The position numbers and the translations under genes were made by a program. The notes beneath the pieces were generated by a model. It was not told the DNA's origin, did no database searches, and worked only from the letters and a program-made list of their open reading frames with translations. DNA of 34,450 bases. Origin: Gammaproteobacteria bacterium (GTDB lineage Bacteria; Pseudomonadota; Gammaproteobacteria; SZUA-152). Where the stretch lies: the NCBI GenBank assembly GCA_021648485.1, contig JAKISS010000028.1:1-34450 (forward strand). The letters run 5' to 3'. Each line of letters opens with the position of its first letter. Within the stretch, counting starts at the first letter, position 1. Shown here one piece after another: positions 25,757 to 34,381 of this stretch.

Positions 25757-25789
25757 TATGAATACCTCTAAAAACGAGAGGTATTCATA
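25757..25789 (-). terminator. Perfect 13-bp hairpin between two lipoprotein genes
   Basis: TATGAATACCTCT at 25757-25769 and AGAGGTATTCATA at 25777-25789 form a perfect stem with a seven-base loop. It lies after the RCC1 gene stop and 15 bp before the next start codon, with no T-run. It may be an intercistronic processing signal, an attenuator or an operator. Confidence 0.55.
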
Positions 25790-25848
25790 GTGCCCTTATT
25801 CATGTTGACCTAAATCATGCCTCAGCAAACAGAAAACCCCGATGAAAG

Positions 25849-27675
25849 CTACCGGTAGTCCACCTCACCCAAAATCGAGCTTGATACGGGTTCAGTATTT
25901 CCCCGTCCCAATTGACCTACGTCGTTGTTCCCCCAGCAATAAACCGTTTGATCATGCATGAGCGCACAAGAAAATCCACCTCCAGAGGCGATATAAATAG
26001 ATCGTTTCCCATCAAAATCAAGGTTGCCTCCGGCCGAGGCTGGCTCATCATCACCAATAGTGTCTGTGTTTCCATAACCAATCCCGAAGGCCGAGGCTCC
26101 CCAACACTTAGCGTTTCCATTCGCCAGGCTGACACAAGTTCCTGCACCACCAGTGGCAATATTAGTGATGTCACCTCCACCATAGGGAACCGCCCCAAAA
26201 TCGCTTGCAAGTTCGTCGTCGCCGAGGTTTTCAGTATTACCATGACCCAGCTGACCGCTGCCCCCTGCCCCCCAACAATCCAAGGCCCCAGCAGACATGG
26301 CACAGGTGTGGAGATGTCCCGAAGAAATTTCGTAAGTTGAGCCACCATTCAAAGTAACAAATGGAAAATTTACTGGCGTTTCTCCCTCTTGATCACCGGG
26401 ATAAGCCTCGTACTGAGCGTAATCGGCTTCCCAGCCAATTTGTCCTTGGGTATCTGCTCCCCAGCATTTGACTTGACCGGATACGAGAAGGGCGCAAGTG
26501 AATCCACTACCCGTACTGACTTGTTTGACAGGTGCCCCAATATCAACCGGTCCAACTGAATCTGGATGTTCGTTATCACCGATATCATCCTTATTCCCAT
26601 ACCCAAGCTGCCCAAACTCGTTATTGCCCCAACAATAGAGGTTTCCTGTAACGGAAACGGCACAAGTATGACTACCACTGGTTGAAACTTGAATCGATAG
26701 CTCGGGTAAATTGACTCTAGCTTGCGCAAAAGTTTGCAGGTTTGTGTGGCCCTGGCCTGTAACCCCATCGTGCCCACGCCCCCAACAGAGGACGGCTCCG
26801 CTATGACGAAGAGCACAGCTTGTGCCACCTCCGGCAGATACTTGAATCAGGCCACTAATAGCTCCTCCCTCAGCGGCGGTTTCGTCGTCACCGATATTTT
26901 CACTTGAAGTACCTAATTGAAAAAAAGCATTGCTTCCCCAGCAACGCATTAAGCCGTTATCCATGATCAGGCAAGCATGTCGATCTCCTGCCGCAAATTT
27001 TTCGGGGTTAATACACGTTGAAAGAACATCCAACCCATCGCCTTCGTTATCATGTCTGATGCTGTCGCAGTAATAAGGATTACGACTGGCAGGGTTGGTT
27101 GGATCCGTTTCGTTACCATCAACGAGGCCATTTCGATTCAGGTCTTCCTGCCCGTCTAATATACCGTCATCATCGGAGTCGGGATCGTCACTCTTTGTTC
27201 CCACGAGAATCTCAAGAGTGTCGGGGTAGCCATCTTCGTCAGCATCGAGGGAGAAGATGATCTCCGTTGTTGCTGATTGTGAGAGACCGTCTTCGTTGGT
27301 GCATGTGATGGTATAGGTGGTTGACTCAGTCGGCGTGACTTCGGTGTTTCCGGCACTGGGCAAAACCGCAAGCTCCTGACCCTCACCCCCAAGATCAGGG
27401 AGGGGTATTTCTTCTGAAAGAGAGGGAAACAATGCAACGCCCCCTTCACCACCACTAAAGAAAACGCCGGGGATGGTGCAACTGGATGCTCCTTCAGCGC
27501 TCCAGGAAAGAATCGCCATTTCGTTGGCCAAAATAATGGCGGGAGAAGCGGAAAACTCGATCGTTATAGTCGGTGTTTCAGTATTTTGCTGATCCGGGCT
27601 GGCCGATTGTCCGCTACAAGCCATCATGCCCATAGAAAGCATTGCTAGGACTATAATATATATCGAATTTCTCAT
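25849..27675 (-). CDS. RCC1-repeat lipoprotein with thrombospondin-type-3-like calcium repeats
   Basis: The product has 608 residues from the ATG at 27675 (AAAGAG upstream; a GTG three codons earlier is an alternative). The leader ends in MMAC, with Cys20 as the likely lipidation site. Residues ~35-145 look like an Ig-type domain (ILSWSAEGASSCTIP ... TTYTITCTN). Residues ~150-200 hold Asp-rich repeats, DADEDGYPDTLE, DDPDSDDDGILDGQED and LNRNGLVDGNETDP, of the TSP3/calcium-loop type. Seven repeats ending in CWG follow (e.g. CAVSVTGNLYCWGNNEFGQLG), matching the RCC1 blade and predicting one seven-bladed propeller. The Cys pairs in each blade suit an extracytoplasmic, disulfide-bonded protein. 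Four blades carry an NTxxIGDDE-like loop. The ligand is unknown. Confidence 0.85.
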   Translation of the reverse strand: MRNSIYIIVLAMLSMGMMACSGQSASPDQQNTETPTITIEFSASPAIILANEMAILSWSAEGASSCTIPGVFFSGGEGGVALFPSLSEEIPLPDLGGEGQELAVLPSAGNTEVTPTESTTYTITCTNEDGLSQSATTEIIFSLDADEDGYPDTLEILVGTKSDDPDSDDDGILDGQEDLNRNGLVDGNETDPTNPASRNPYYCDSIRHDNEGDGLDVLSTCINPEKFAAGDRHACLIMDNGLMRCWGSNAFFQLGTSSENIGDDETAAEGGAISGLIQVSAGGGTSCALRHSGAVLCWGRGHDGVTGQGHTNLQTFAQARVNLPELSIQVSTSGSHTCAVSVTGNLYCWGNNEFGQLGYGNKDDIGDNEHPDSVGPVDIGAPVKQVSTGSGFTCALLVSGQVKCWGADTQGQIGWEADYAQYEAYPGDQEGETPVNFPFVTLNGGSTYEISSGHLHTCAMSAGALDCWGAGGSGQLGHGNTENLGDDELASDFGAVPYGGGDITNIATGGAGTCVSLANGNAKCWGASAFGIGYGNTDTIGDDEPASAGGNLDFDGKRSIYIASGGGFSCALMHDQTVYCWGNNDVGQLGRGNTEPVSSSILGEVDYR

Positions 27676-27953
27676 TTTGATCACTCTTTAATTAGTTCCT
27701 GAATTTTATGCAGGAAATATGCATTTTTTCTTTGGCCAAGATTTGAATGTGTCGCTACCTCGTGACCAATTTCCTGGCATCCCTGCCAAAAATTGACTCG
27801 CCTACGCGACAACTGATTCCTTTTGCCCCGACTGTCCTGCGTCCATCACGGCTCCGCACAACATCGTCCCTCGTTGCATTACGAATATGCAGACGGCGTG
27901 GCCTATCGGCGACTAATCGCCCTCGCTTTGCTCTCCATGGCGATCAGCGAAAG
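27676..27953. other. Gap upstream of the RCC1 gene with a GC-rich insert
   Basis: Positions about 27770-27960 are noticeably more GC-rich than the genes on both sides, and both strands show overlapping open frames without recognisable features. It may be a decayed inserted fragment. The promoter of the RCC1 gene, if separate, should lie between 27690 and 27760, but I see no clear boxes. Confidence 0.35.
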
Positions 27954-28448
27954 TTATGGGCCTGGAGGAAAACAAGTAGCACCATTCGGTGCCCCCGTGC
28001 CGGGCTCGTAGCTGGTTGGCGTAACATTGCCACCCAAAGCAGTACAGGTCGCAATCATATCATTACAAGAATTTACACCGTTACAGGTAGTATCTGCTGC
28101 AGGGTTAGAAGATCTGGAGCCTAGATTTCTTTTGCTGACACCACCAGTGCGGGCCGATTCACGGACTGCTTGCACCGCTGGTAAGAGTAAACCCTGTCTT
28201 TCACTGCGGGCACCTTGCGATGACAACGCACCTGCACCAGATGCGGTAGACCTTTGAATGGGCGCGGGATGCCCTGCTTTCGAGCACGATCTGGCGTTCA
28301 TCGCCAGGCTATTTTTAGAGCTATCCACCTCGATAATTTTGCCATTTCCACAAACTACCGAAATAGGTTTTCCCGCATAAACCTGCTGGCTGACACTCAA
28401 CGTAGCAACTACACAAATTGCACTCAACACCAAAGTAAATTTTTCCAT
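27954..28448 (-). CDS. Small secreted Cys-containing protein, unknown function
   Basis: The product has 164 residues, with GAGGG seven bases before the ATG. A signal peptide MEKFTLVLSAICVVATLSVS ends near QVYA/GK (residue 25). The mature part opens with SVVCGNGKIIEVDSS, has a basic, low-complexity middle (about 60-115) rich in Ser, Arg, Gly and Ala, and finishes with a Cys cluster: TTCNGVNSCNDMIATCTALGG and a last Cys six residues before the C-terminus. The terminal segment could be a small disulfide-stabilised domain. It lies between the HELSH-protein pair and the RCC1 lipoprotein on the same strand. I do not recognise the family. Confidence 0.7.
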   Translation of the reverse strand: MEKFTLVLSAICVVATLSVSQQVYAGKPISVVCGNGKIIEVDSSKNSLAMNARSCSKAGHPAPIQRSTASGAGALSSQGARSERQGLLLPAVQAVRESARTGGVSKRNLGSRSSNPAADTTCNGVNSCNDMIATCTALGGNVTPTSYEPGTGAPNGATCFPPGP

Positions 28449-28613
28449 AAGACAACCCTCTTGTAATGTTATTTAACTTCCACTTAAGTCGTGAAGACAC
28501 TGACTTATGTTCAATTTATTTCAGGTATCGTGCAAAAAAGTACAGCTCTGACAGCTATCCTTAAGAAAGCATATCGGCTTGCCGGTAAATCATCTGAAAT
28601 TTTATCGCGCAAA

Positions 28614-30566
28614 TCACCGTTCCTCATTTTTTGGGGCTTGTTCTTTAATATCTGGCAAAAATAATACTGGATCACCCACCTTCCACGGCGGTTGAACTTT
28701 TTTGGTTCGATTGATCACCACTTTACCCTTCACACACTCAACAACACGTTGCTGGCCAGATTGATTAATAACCGTGTTTTTAGGGAGGCCATTTTGTTTG
28801 CAGCGATCACCAACGTTGCCTCTTAAGAGGGTTGCTTTTGTGCTATGACGACTGCCTGTTTGATTGGACCGAACGGATGCAATCGTCGCATTTTCCAGAG
28901 GAACAGTGCGCGACAGGTTGCTAGATTGTTGATTGGTAGCCTCATTGAAGTCACTGTCAGTCAGCACTCTACCTTGCTGTTGCCTGACGTGGCTTAATTC
29001 ATGCCTCAGTAATTGCAATGGCTTTTTATCTGGCACCAGCTCTCCATCAGGCCGAAGACCGGTATTAATAACGGGTGTACGATTGTCATTTTCGCGACTG
29101 AATGGTGAATTTCCTTTTAATGACGTAGGCGCACCACCACCGCCGGTGTGGTCTGGGAGTGCACCTAATGTGCTGCTGCCGAGCAGGCCCGGACTAACAC
29201 TCGGATATCCACAACTAATGACATAAGGCTGTTTTGGTATAGATTTAATAACCTCGGAGTCAGAATTGGTAATGCGCAGGCCATAATTCAAGGTTTGTGT
29301 TTTCAACGCATTCGACGGTGTGCCACCATTCAGTGACAAGGTATTACTCGCTGATGGCCAGGTGAGTTTAATTCTCTTTTGTTGCGTAGCACTTTGATCA
29401 GCAGATAAATTAATCGGCATAACATAGAGATCAGATAGCGCAGAACCCATTATCAACATGTTCCCATTGACGGGATATCCTGCGTTGATATGTCCTGTAA
29501 GGATTGCATGAGTTGGGCATAGCTGCCCGCCAATAGCGATGGTTTCCGTTTTGTCTGCGCTGACCGACAGATCCAAATCAAGAGTTTGCGTTTGTTGTAA
29601 CGGCAAAGCGTCAACACAATCTATCGAAAAAGATTCAGCTTCACTCGTATAAGTTTCGCCATCGATATCGACCTCTAAAAAAATATTACCGCCATCAATA
29701 GTAGTGGGCAACCTGTCAGTGTAATCAAATACGAACATACCACCGTTTATCGGATTGGCAGTTCTTTCCCACCATCTACTATAGGCTATAGTAGAACCTG
29801 CCTGGTATTTAAAACGATACTGGAGCTGTGCCTGACTGTTATTGGAACGAAGTGTATAAAGCTCATAGTTTGTACGAAACTCGCCAGTAATACCGAGTTT
29901 GCAAGTACCATCCTGACCCGTAATGGGCAATAGTGATAGCTGCGATTCGGTTACCCGTAATTTAGACTGATAACCTGTCGCCTCGCACAACGCTTTTATT
30001 GGCAAATCAGTTGTATCATAAATGATGTCGTTAAACCCCGCTCCCCCAGTGCAATGGTAATACACCTGCACACGCTGACCCGAAAAAAATTGACCCGCAA
30101 TAAAGTTTGAATTAAATACCTGGTCATGGCTTTGGTCTTGCAGAAGACCTACAGCCTCAAGATTACACGCATCAATCAAACGACTATAATCTTCTCTAAA
30201 GTCGACACGAATAGTGTGGGCCTCCCATTGGTTGCCATTATTTCCGGTTAAGCTGCGATTATTACCTGAAACGGGTATATCCAGTATCGTCTGACCATTT
30301 ATAGAGAGTCGAAATGCCCCTAATTTAGCGATTGTAGAAGGACAACGCCCCCTGACCTCAACCTCATAGTCATAGATTTCTGAGCGACTTCTATTGTATT
30401 TTATTTTAGATGGATCATCAGAATACACCTGCCCCACTGGAATAAATGAATTTGGCTTGACCTTAACTTGAAAGGACTCAACGCTGAGGTCTTGCTGAGA
30501 GTCCTCTGCTAAAGCGAGGTTGGACATCATCGCAAGCACTACAAGAACTGACAGATTAATTCTCAT
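28614..30566 (-). CDS. Secreted HELSH-motif protein, paralogue 2 of a tandem pair
   Basis: The product has 650 residues from the ATG at 30566 (AAAGG upstream; a longer frame to 30620 lacks a site and buries the leader). The signal peptide ends near NLALA/ED. Three regions are shared with the upstream paralogue: the entry FQVKVKPNS, the VSGNNRSLTGNNG...AHTI block (100-119), and a C-terminal module from about 463. That module has STLGALPDHTGGGGAP, SPFSREND, NTGLRPDGELV, KPLQLLRHELSHVRQQ (HExxH at 522-526) and a final RGNVGD.C...QSGQQRVVECVKGKVVI. HExxH is the zinc-protease motif, but no third ligand is obvious. Paired Cys along the middle suit an exported fold. Function unknown; host- or surface-directed activity is only a guess. 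Confidence 0.8.
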   Translation of the reverse strand: MRINLSVLVVLAMMSNLALAEDSQQDLSVESFQVKVKPNSFIPVGQVYSDDPSKIKYNRSRSEIYDYEVEVRGRCPSTIAKLGAFRLSINGQTILDIPVSGNNRSLTGNNGNQWEAHTIRVDFREDYSRLIDACNLEAVGLLQDQSHDQVFNSNFIAGQFFSGQRVQVYYHCTGGAGFNDIIYDTTDLPIKALCEATGYQSKLRVTESQLSLLPITGQDGTCKLGITGEFRTNYELYTLRSNNSQAQLQYRFKYQAGSTIAYSRWWERTANPINGGMFVFDYTDRLPTTIDGGNIFLEVDIDGETYTSEAESFSIDCVDALPLQQTQTLDLDLSVSADKTETIAIGGQLCPTHAILTGHINAGYPVNGNMLIMGSALSDLYVMPINLSADQSATQQKRIKLTWPSASNTLSLNGGTPSNALKTQTLNYGLRITNSDSEVIKSIPKQPYVISCGYPSVSPGLLGSSTLGALPDHTGGGGAPTSLKGNSPFSRENDNRTPVINTGLRPDGELVPDKKPLQLLRHELSHVRQQQGRVLTDSDFNEATNQQSSNLSRTVPLENATIASVRSNQTGSRHSTKATLLRGNVGDRCKQNGLPKNTVINQSGQQRVVECVKGKVVINRTKKVQPPWKVGDPVLFLPDIKEQAPKNEER

Positions 30567-30647
30567 AAGTATAAACCTTTTTCGATATCGAGCATTCCTT
30601 ATTAACCAGAACAGAGCCACAATTCTCCCAACTTACATTTTTCATGG

Positions 30648-32663
30648 CTACTGGGCTTTTTTAGTTCGCTTGATTACCACTTTACCTTTCACACATTCAA
30701 CAACACGTTGTTGACCAGATTGCTTGATAACCGCGTTTTTAGGGAAGCGACTTTGTTTGCAGTGGTCGCCCACGTTGCCTCTAAAAAGTATTGTTTTTGT
30801 GTTATGGCTACCTATTTGACTGGACAGGATCGGCGCAATTGTGGCATTTTCCAGTGGAATGGTGTGTGCCTGGTGCCCAGATTGTTGATTGGCAAACCGA
30901 TCATTTTCAATCCTGGCACTCTCTGCCCCCCCACTTGTTTGAAACCTTTTTACACCAGCCCCTTTTAAATCCCGTTTTTTGGTTTCATTTTCATTCGTTT
31001 CTTTACTGATCATTGTTGGATAAGGCGTTGGCACCGGTCCAACCGGCACATTTTTGTGCTGGCTTTGCTGCGCGGTGTGGCTTAATTCATGCTTGAGTAA
31101 TTGTAATGGCTTTCTCGCCTGCACCAGCTCCCCATCAGATCGAAGACCGGTATTAACGGGTTTACGATTGTCGCTCTCGCGACTGAAGGGGGATCTTCCT
31201 GTTAACGCCGTAGGCGCACCACCACCACCGGTGTGGTCAGGAACCATACCCAAAGTGCTACTGCCTGGCAGGTTGGGGTTTACTTGCGGCCAGCGACAAT
31301 GGAAGGTATATGATTTCTGCCCAGTGGTGGCTATCATTTCGTTATCAACATCCATCAAACTCATTCCTTGAGTAATCATAATACGCCGTAAAACAGGTTC
31401 AGAATTATCACCGATGACTTGCAGGTTACCCAAGGTACTGGGAAATTCTACCTCTCTAATACGAAAGAACTTTTTATTCTCACCGATATTTAAATCATAG
31501 GGCATGGTTTCTGACTGGTAAGCACTTGAGCCACTCCCAATAAATATCGCATGCCCTTCAATAGACGAGCCTGCGATAACACGACCCTTTATCAGCACAT
31601 TTTTGGGACATATTTGCCCTTTTATAAGCTGTGTTTCCTTAACAACCACATTGAGTGAAAGCTGAGGAGGGATTTCCGTTTGAAATGAATTCGTTGCCGG
31701 GTCTTCACACCGCATCGTGTAGGTTTTCCAATCCGATTGAAAATCATGACTTACCCCTGTCAAGCGTATACTACCCGCTTCATCATCATAAGGGTTATTA
31801 TCAATAGTATAGGTATGGGAAAACATTGCTGTTTTTGCTTGATCGGTGGTCACTGACTTTATATCACTCTTCCTGCCATTCGTATGTTCATATTGAAATT
31901 GAACGTCAGTATTGGCTAGATTCGTTTTAATAACCCCTGAAAGGGTTATTTTACATGTACCTGAGAATTGACTGACCTGCTCACTAATAGTGAGATGAGA
32001 CTCCTCAACCGCCACAACGATGCCGACAGTATTACTTGCTGTTGGTAAAGGCTTTACGTAGCCGGTAGGTTCACAAAGCACCCGTACCGGTAAAGCCACA
32101 ACAGCTTCTTCGGTAAGGTAATTCGAATTGTCACTCACATTAATGCTTAAACCCGCCCTAAATAATGAAGACGCTTGATCAATTACAATAGACCGTTGTT
32201 TATTTAGCGCCTGGGTCATCGTCAACCCCCCAGATAAATCTTCTTCAACCGCATTGTTGCAAGCATCAATATAGGGCTGCATGTTACCAAAATCACTCAA
32301 CGCGATGGTATGCGCGGCCCATTTATGACCATTATTACCCGTTAAACTACGGTTATCGCCTGATACCCCAATAGTATAGTTTTGTTGAAAACCATCTGTT
32401 GCACCGTATCGAATTCGTGCCTGCTCAATGCGATAGCCGCTCAATGATTCATTCAAGGTAAGTTGACCCCGAACCTCCACCATCCACTGGTTAATATTGA
32501 CTTCGGCAACACTATACGTTTCCAAATTCCCGCTAGCGACAACATGAATACTTGCCATCTCACTATTCGGTTTTACTTTTATTTGAAAGGGCTGATAACT
32601 GGCTTTGACTGAAAATGAAAGTAACAGTCCAATTGAACCCAGTACGACAAAAAATATTTTCAT
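30648..32663 (-). CDS. Secreted HELSH-motif protein, paralogue 1 of a tandem pair
   Basis: The product has 671 residues from the ATG at 32663, with AAGGA eight bases before it. The signal peptide ends near SVKA/SY. Overall order matches the downstream paralogue: FQIKVKPNS, VSGDNRSLTGNNGHKWAAHTI, a divergent middle with spaced Cys, then the conserved PGSSTLGMVPDHTGGGGAP block, KPLQLLKHELSHTAQQ (HELSH at 525-529) and the C-terminal GNVGDHCKQ...QSGQQRVVECVKGKVVI. About 50 extra residues (Pro, Lys and Asn-rich) follow the HELSH helix here. The C-terminal modules are far more alike than the N-terminal halves, at DNA level too. It starts 23 bp after the subtilase stop, so the three are probably one transcript. 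Confidence 0.8.
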   Translation of the reverse strand: MKIFFVVLGSIGLLLSFSVKASYQPFQIKVKPNSEMASIHVVASGNLETYSVAEVNINQWMVEVRGQLTLNESLSGYRIEQARIRYGATDGFQQNYTIGVSGDNRSLTGNNGHKWAAHTIALSDFGNMQPYIDACNNAVEEDLSGGLTMTQALNKQRSIVIDQASSLFRAGLSINVSDNSNYLTEEAVVALPVRVLCEPTGYVKPLPTASNTVGIVVAVEESHLTISEQVSQFSGTCKITLSGVIKTNLANTDVQFQYEHTNGRKSDIKSVTTDQAKTAMFSHTYTIDNNPYDDEAGSIRLTGVSHDFQSDWKTYTMRCEDPATNSFQTEIPPQLSLNVVVKETQLIKGQICPKNVLIKGRVIAGSSIEGHAIFIGSGSSAYQSETMPYDLNIGENKKFFRIREVEFPSTLGNLQVIGDNSEPVLRRIMITQGMSLMDVDNEMIATTGQKSYTFHCRWPQVNPNLPGSSTLGMVPDHTGGGGAPTALTGRSPFSRESDNRKPVNTGLRSDGELVQARKPLQLLKHELSHTAQQSQHKNVPVGPVPTPYPTMISKETNENETKKRDLKGAGVKRFQTSGGAESARIENDRFANQQSGHQAHTIPLENATIAPILSSQIGSHNTKTILFRGNVGDHCKQSRFPKNAVIKQSGQQRVVECVKGKVVIKRTKKAQ

Positions 32664-32686
32664 GCTATTAATCCTTACTTCATTTA

Positions 32687-34381
32687 TTATCGGCACAGAT
32701 CGTGAACTAATATCAGACCCCAGCCAAAGTGCTTATCTTTGCCTGACTCACCTAGATCACGAACGGTATTTTTCAATGAGTCGTTCGTACTTACATTATT
32801 GTTCAATAAAGCGTAACTGGCCAAAACGATGGGCGCAGCAAAAGAACTACCTGACAGATACCGTCCATCGCCTTTTTCGTTAAGCAACCATAGATCAACG
32901 CCTGGGGCAGAAAAGTCGATATAGTCGCCTTGTATTTTTTTAGAGAATGGTTTACCACCAGCATCGATGGCTCTCACCGCAATCACACCTTCCTGTGCCG
33001 CCGGATAGAGTGGCTCATCTTGTTCATCAATTCCAGCAGCAGAAACAACAACAATCCCTTTTTCAAGTACACGACCAATAGCGATTTCAACAGCCAGATT
33101 GTGAGGGCCACCAAAGCTTAAGTTAATGACTGTCACCTGCTCTTCAACCATCCAGTTTAGAGCCGCAATAATTAACTCGGCAGTTGTGTCCACCTGATTT
33201 TCAGCCCGCTCTCTAAAAATACCCGCTGAATACACCGTTGCGTTGGGCAATAATCCTGGAATATTTCGTTGGGCGCTACCTAAAAGCAAGCTGGCAACCG
33301 CAGTGCCATGATTCATTTTTGCGGGTTTGACACCCTGGCTCAGCAACGACTTATGTTTAATATTTTTCTGCTCAATCAACGCTATTTGAGCAATTCCGGT
33401 ATCAATAATGCCTAGCTTACGTCTGGGCTGACAATCGCGATGCACCTCTGTCCATCCCAACATATCGTACACCCAGTTTTTAGAATCCAGTGTTGATCGA
33501 GAGTCGGCATCCAACAATTTATAACGATGATTAAAATCGACCCACAACTCAGGGGCGCTCTCACGTAATTGCTGCACGACATCTGCCGTTGTATATTCCC
33601 CTGGAATGTGTAAAACAGTGACGACTAATTGAAGGCTGCGATAATTACTGCGGCGTTTAACACGAATATTGTACTGTTGTACAAATTGCGCCAATGCTGT
33701 CGCTTCATCAAGCGTTGCTGTCACAACAACCACTTCATTGGGTTCCATCGCTTTGGACTTTGCTACATTTTTATTAGTCTCCAGATCCACGCTGGGCGGT
33801 GCGCCTAAACCATTCAAATTCATTGTTTGCACGGGTGCCGGGCGCTGCTGGAATGGCCCAAGCCTGCTAACCACGGGAACGTCAGGCTTACTCTCTTCCG
33901 GCTGCGTACTATTTGGATTGGCTGTTAATGTTGTTCTGTGCGGTGTTGGTGGGGTTGGTGGGGGTGTTTTAAAAACAGGGGTTATTTGCTTAACGGTATC
34001 ACACAGTACAATACGTTTATCACGATTACTGACCCAACGGGCACCCTCTACAATACCGAGAATGTAAGAGTGACTTTTACCCAACTTTAATGCTGTTGGT
34101 AATTGGGCAGAAATTTCACTGTCACTCCATTGTTTAATTTGAGTAATAACGTGTCGTTTTGCACCTGCTTGTAGCACCAATTTTTTTGTGGGTGAGGTTT
34201 TACCAAAGCCCTTACCCATTACGCCAATATACTCGCCAATATCATAACAGCTGGTTTTATTAAGTTTTTTTATAACAACCCCATTTTTTGCATTTGCGTT
34301 AATGCTTAACAGCTGCAATATGACAAATACAGCAAACATTTTGATGCAATAGACGAGGTTATTCTTGCGTAGCTTCAGCAT
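32687..34381 (-). CDS. Subtilisin-like (S8) serine protease with N-terminal beta-sandwich-like region; oxyanion Asn replaced
   Basis: The product has 564 residues. A basic n-region and hydrophobic stretch (MFAVFVILQLLSINANA, to about 31) indicate export. Residues ~33-130 look IPT/TIG-like (YDIGEYIGVMGKGFG ... SEISAQLP) and are followed by a Pro/Thr linker. About 215-290 resembles an inhibitor-type propeptide (EVVVVTATLDEATALAQ ... LWVDFNHRYKL). The catalytic triad is D327 (GIIDTG), H358 (NHGTAVASLLLG) and S513 (GSSFAAP). The usual AAGN segment reads SAAGIDEQ, placing Ile451 where the oxyanion-hole Asn is expected, so catalysis may be weak or altered. Being first of the subtilase/HELSH trio, it could process the paralogues. 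The start overlaps an upstream frame. Confidence 0.88.
   Translation of the reverse strand: MLKLRKNNLVYCIKMFAVFVILQLLSINANAKNGVVIKKLNKTSCYDIGEYIGVMGKGFGKTSPTKKLVLQAGAKRHVITQIKQWSDSEISAQLPTALKLGKSHSYILGIVEGARWVSNRDKRIVLCDTVKQITPVFKTPPPTPPTPHRTTLTANPNSTQPEESKPDVPVVSRLGPFQQRPAPVQTMNLNGLGAPPSVDLETNKNVAKSKAMEPNEVVVVTATLDEATALAQFVQQYNIRVKRRSNYRSLQLVVTVLHIPGEYTTADVVQQLRESAPELWVDFNHRYKLLDADSRSTLDSKNWVYDMLGWTEVHRDCQPRRKLGIIDTGIAQIALIEQKNIKHKSLLSQGVKPAKMNHGTAVASLLLGSAQRNIPGLLPNATVYSAGIFRERAENQVDTTAELIIAALNWMVEEQVTVINLSFGGPHNLAVEIAIGRVLEKGIVVVSAAGIDEQDEPLYPAAQEGVIAVRAIDAGGKPFSKKIQGDYIDFSAPGVDLWLLNEKGDGRYLSGSSFAAPIVLASYALLNNNVSTNDSLKNTVRDLGESGKDKHFGWGLILVHDLCR

Noticed and set aside
27747-28124. Plus-strand 125-codon open frame opposite the small Cys-containing protein
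   Set aside because: It runs antisense across the C-terminal part of a gene with a good RBS and signal peptide, and its own sequence is Arg-rich and lacks any recognisable motif.
28989-29003. Calling the HELSH proteins DUF4157 contractile-injection effectors
   Set aside because: Only the HELxHxxQQ core resembles that domain; the preceding helices are absent and no injection-system genes are in the window.
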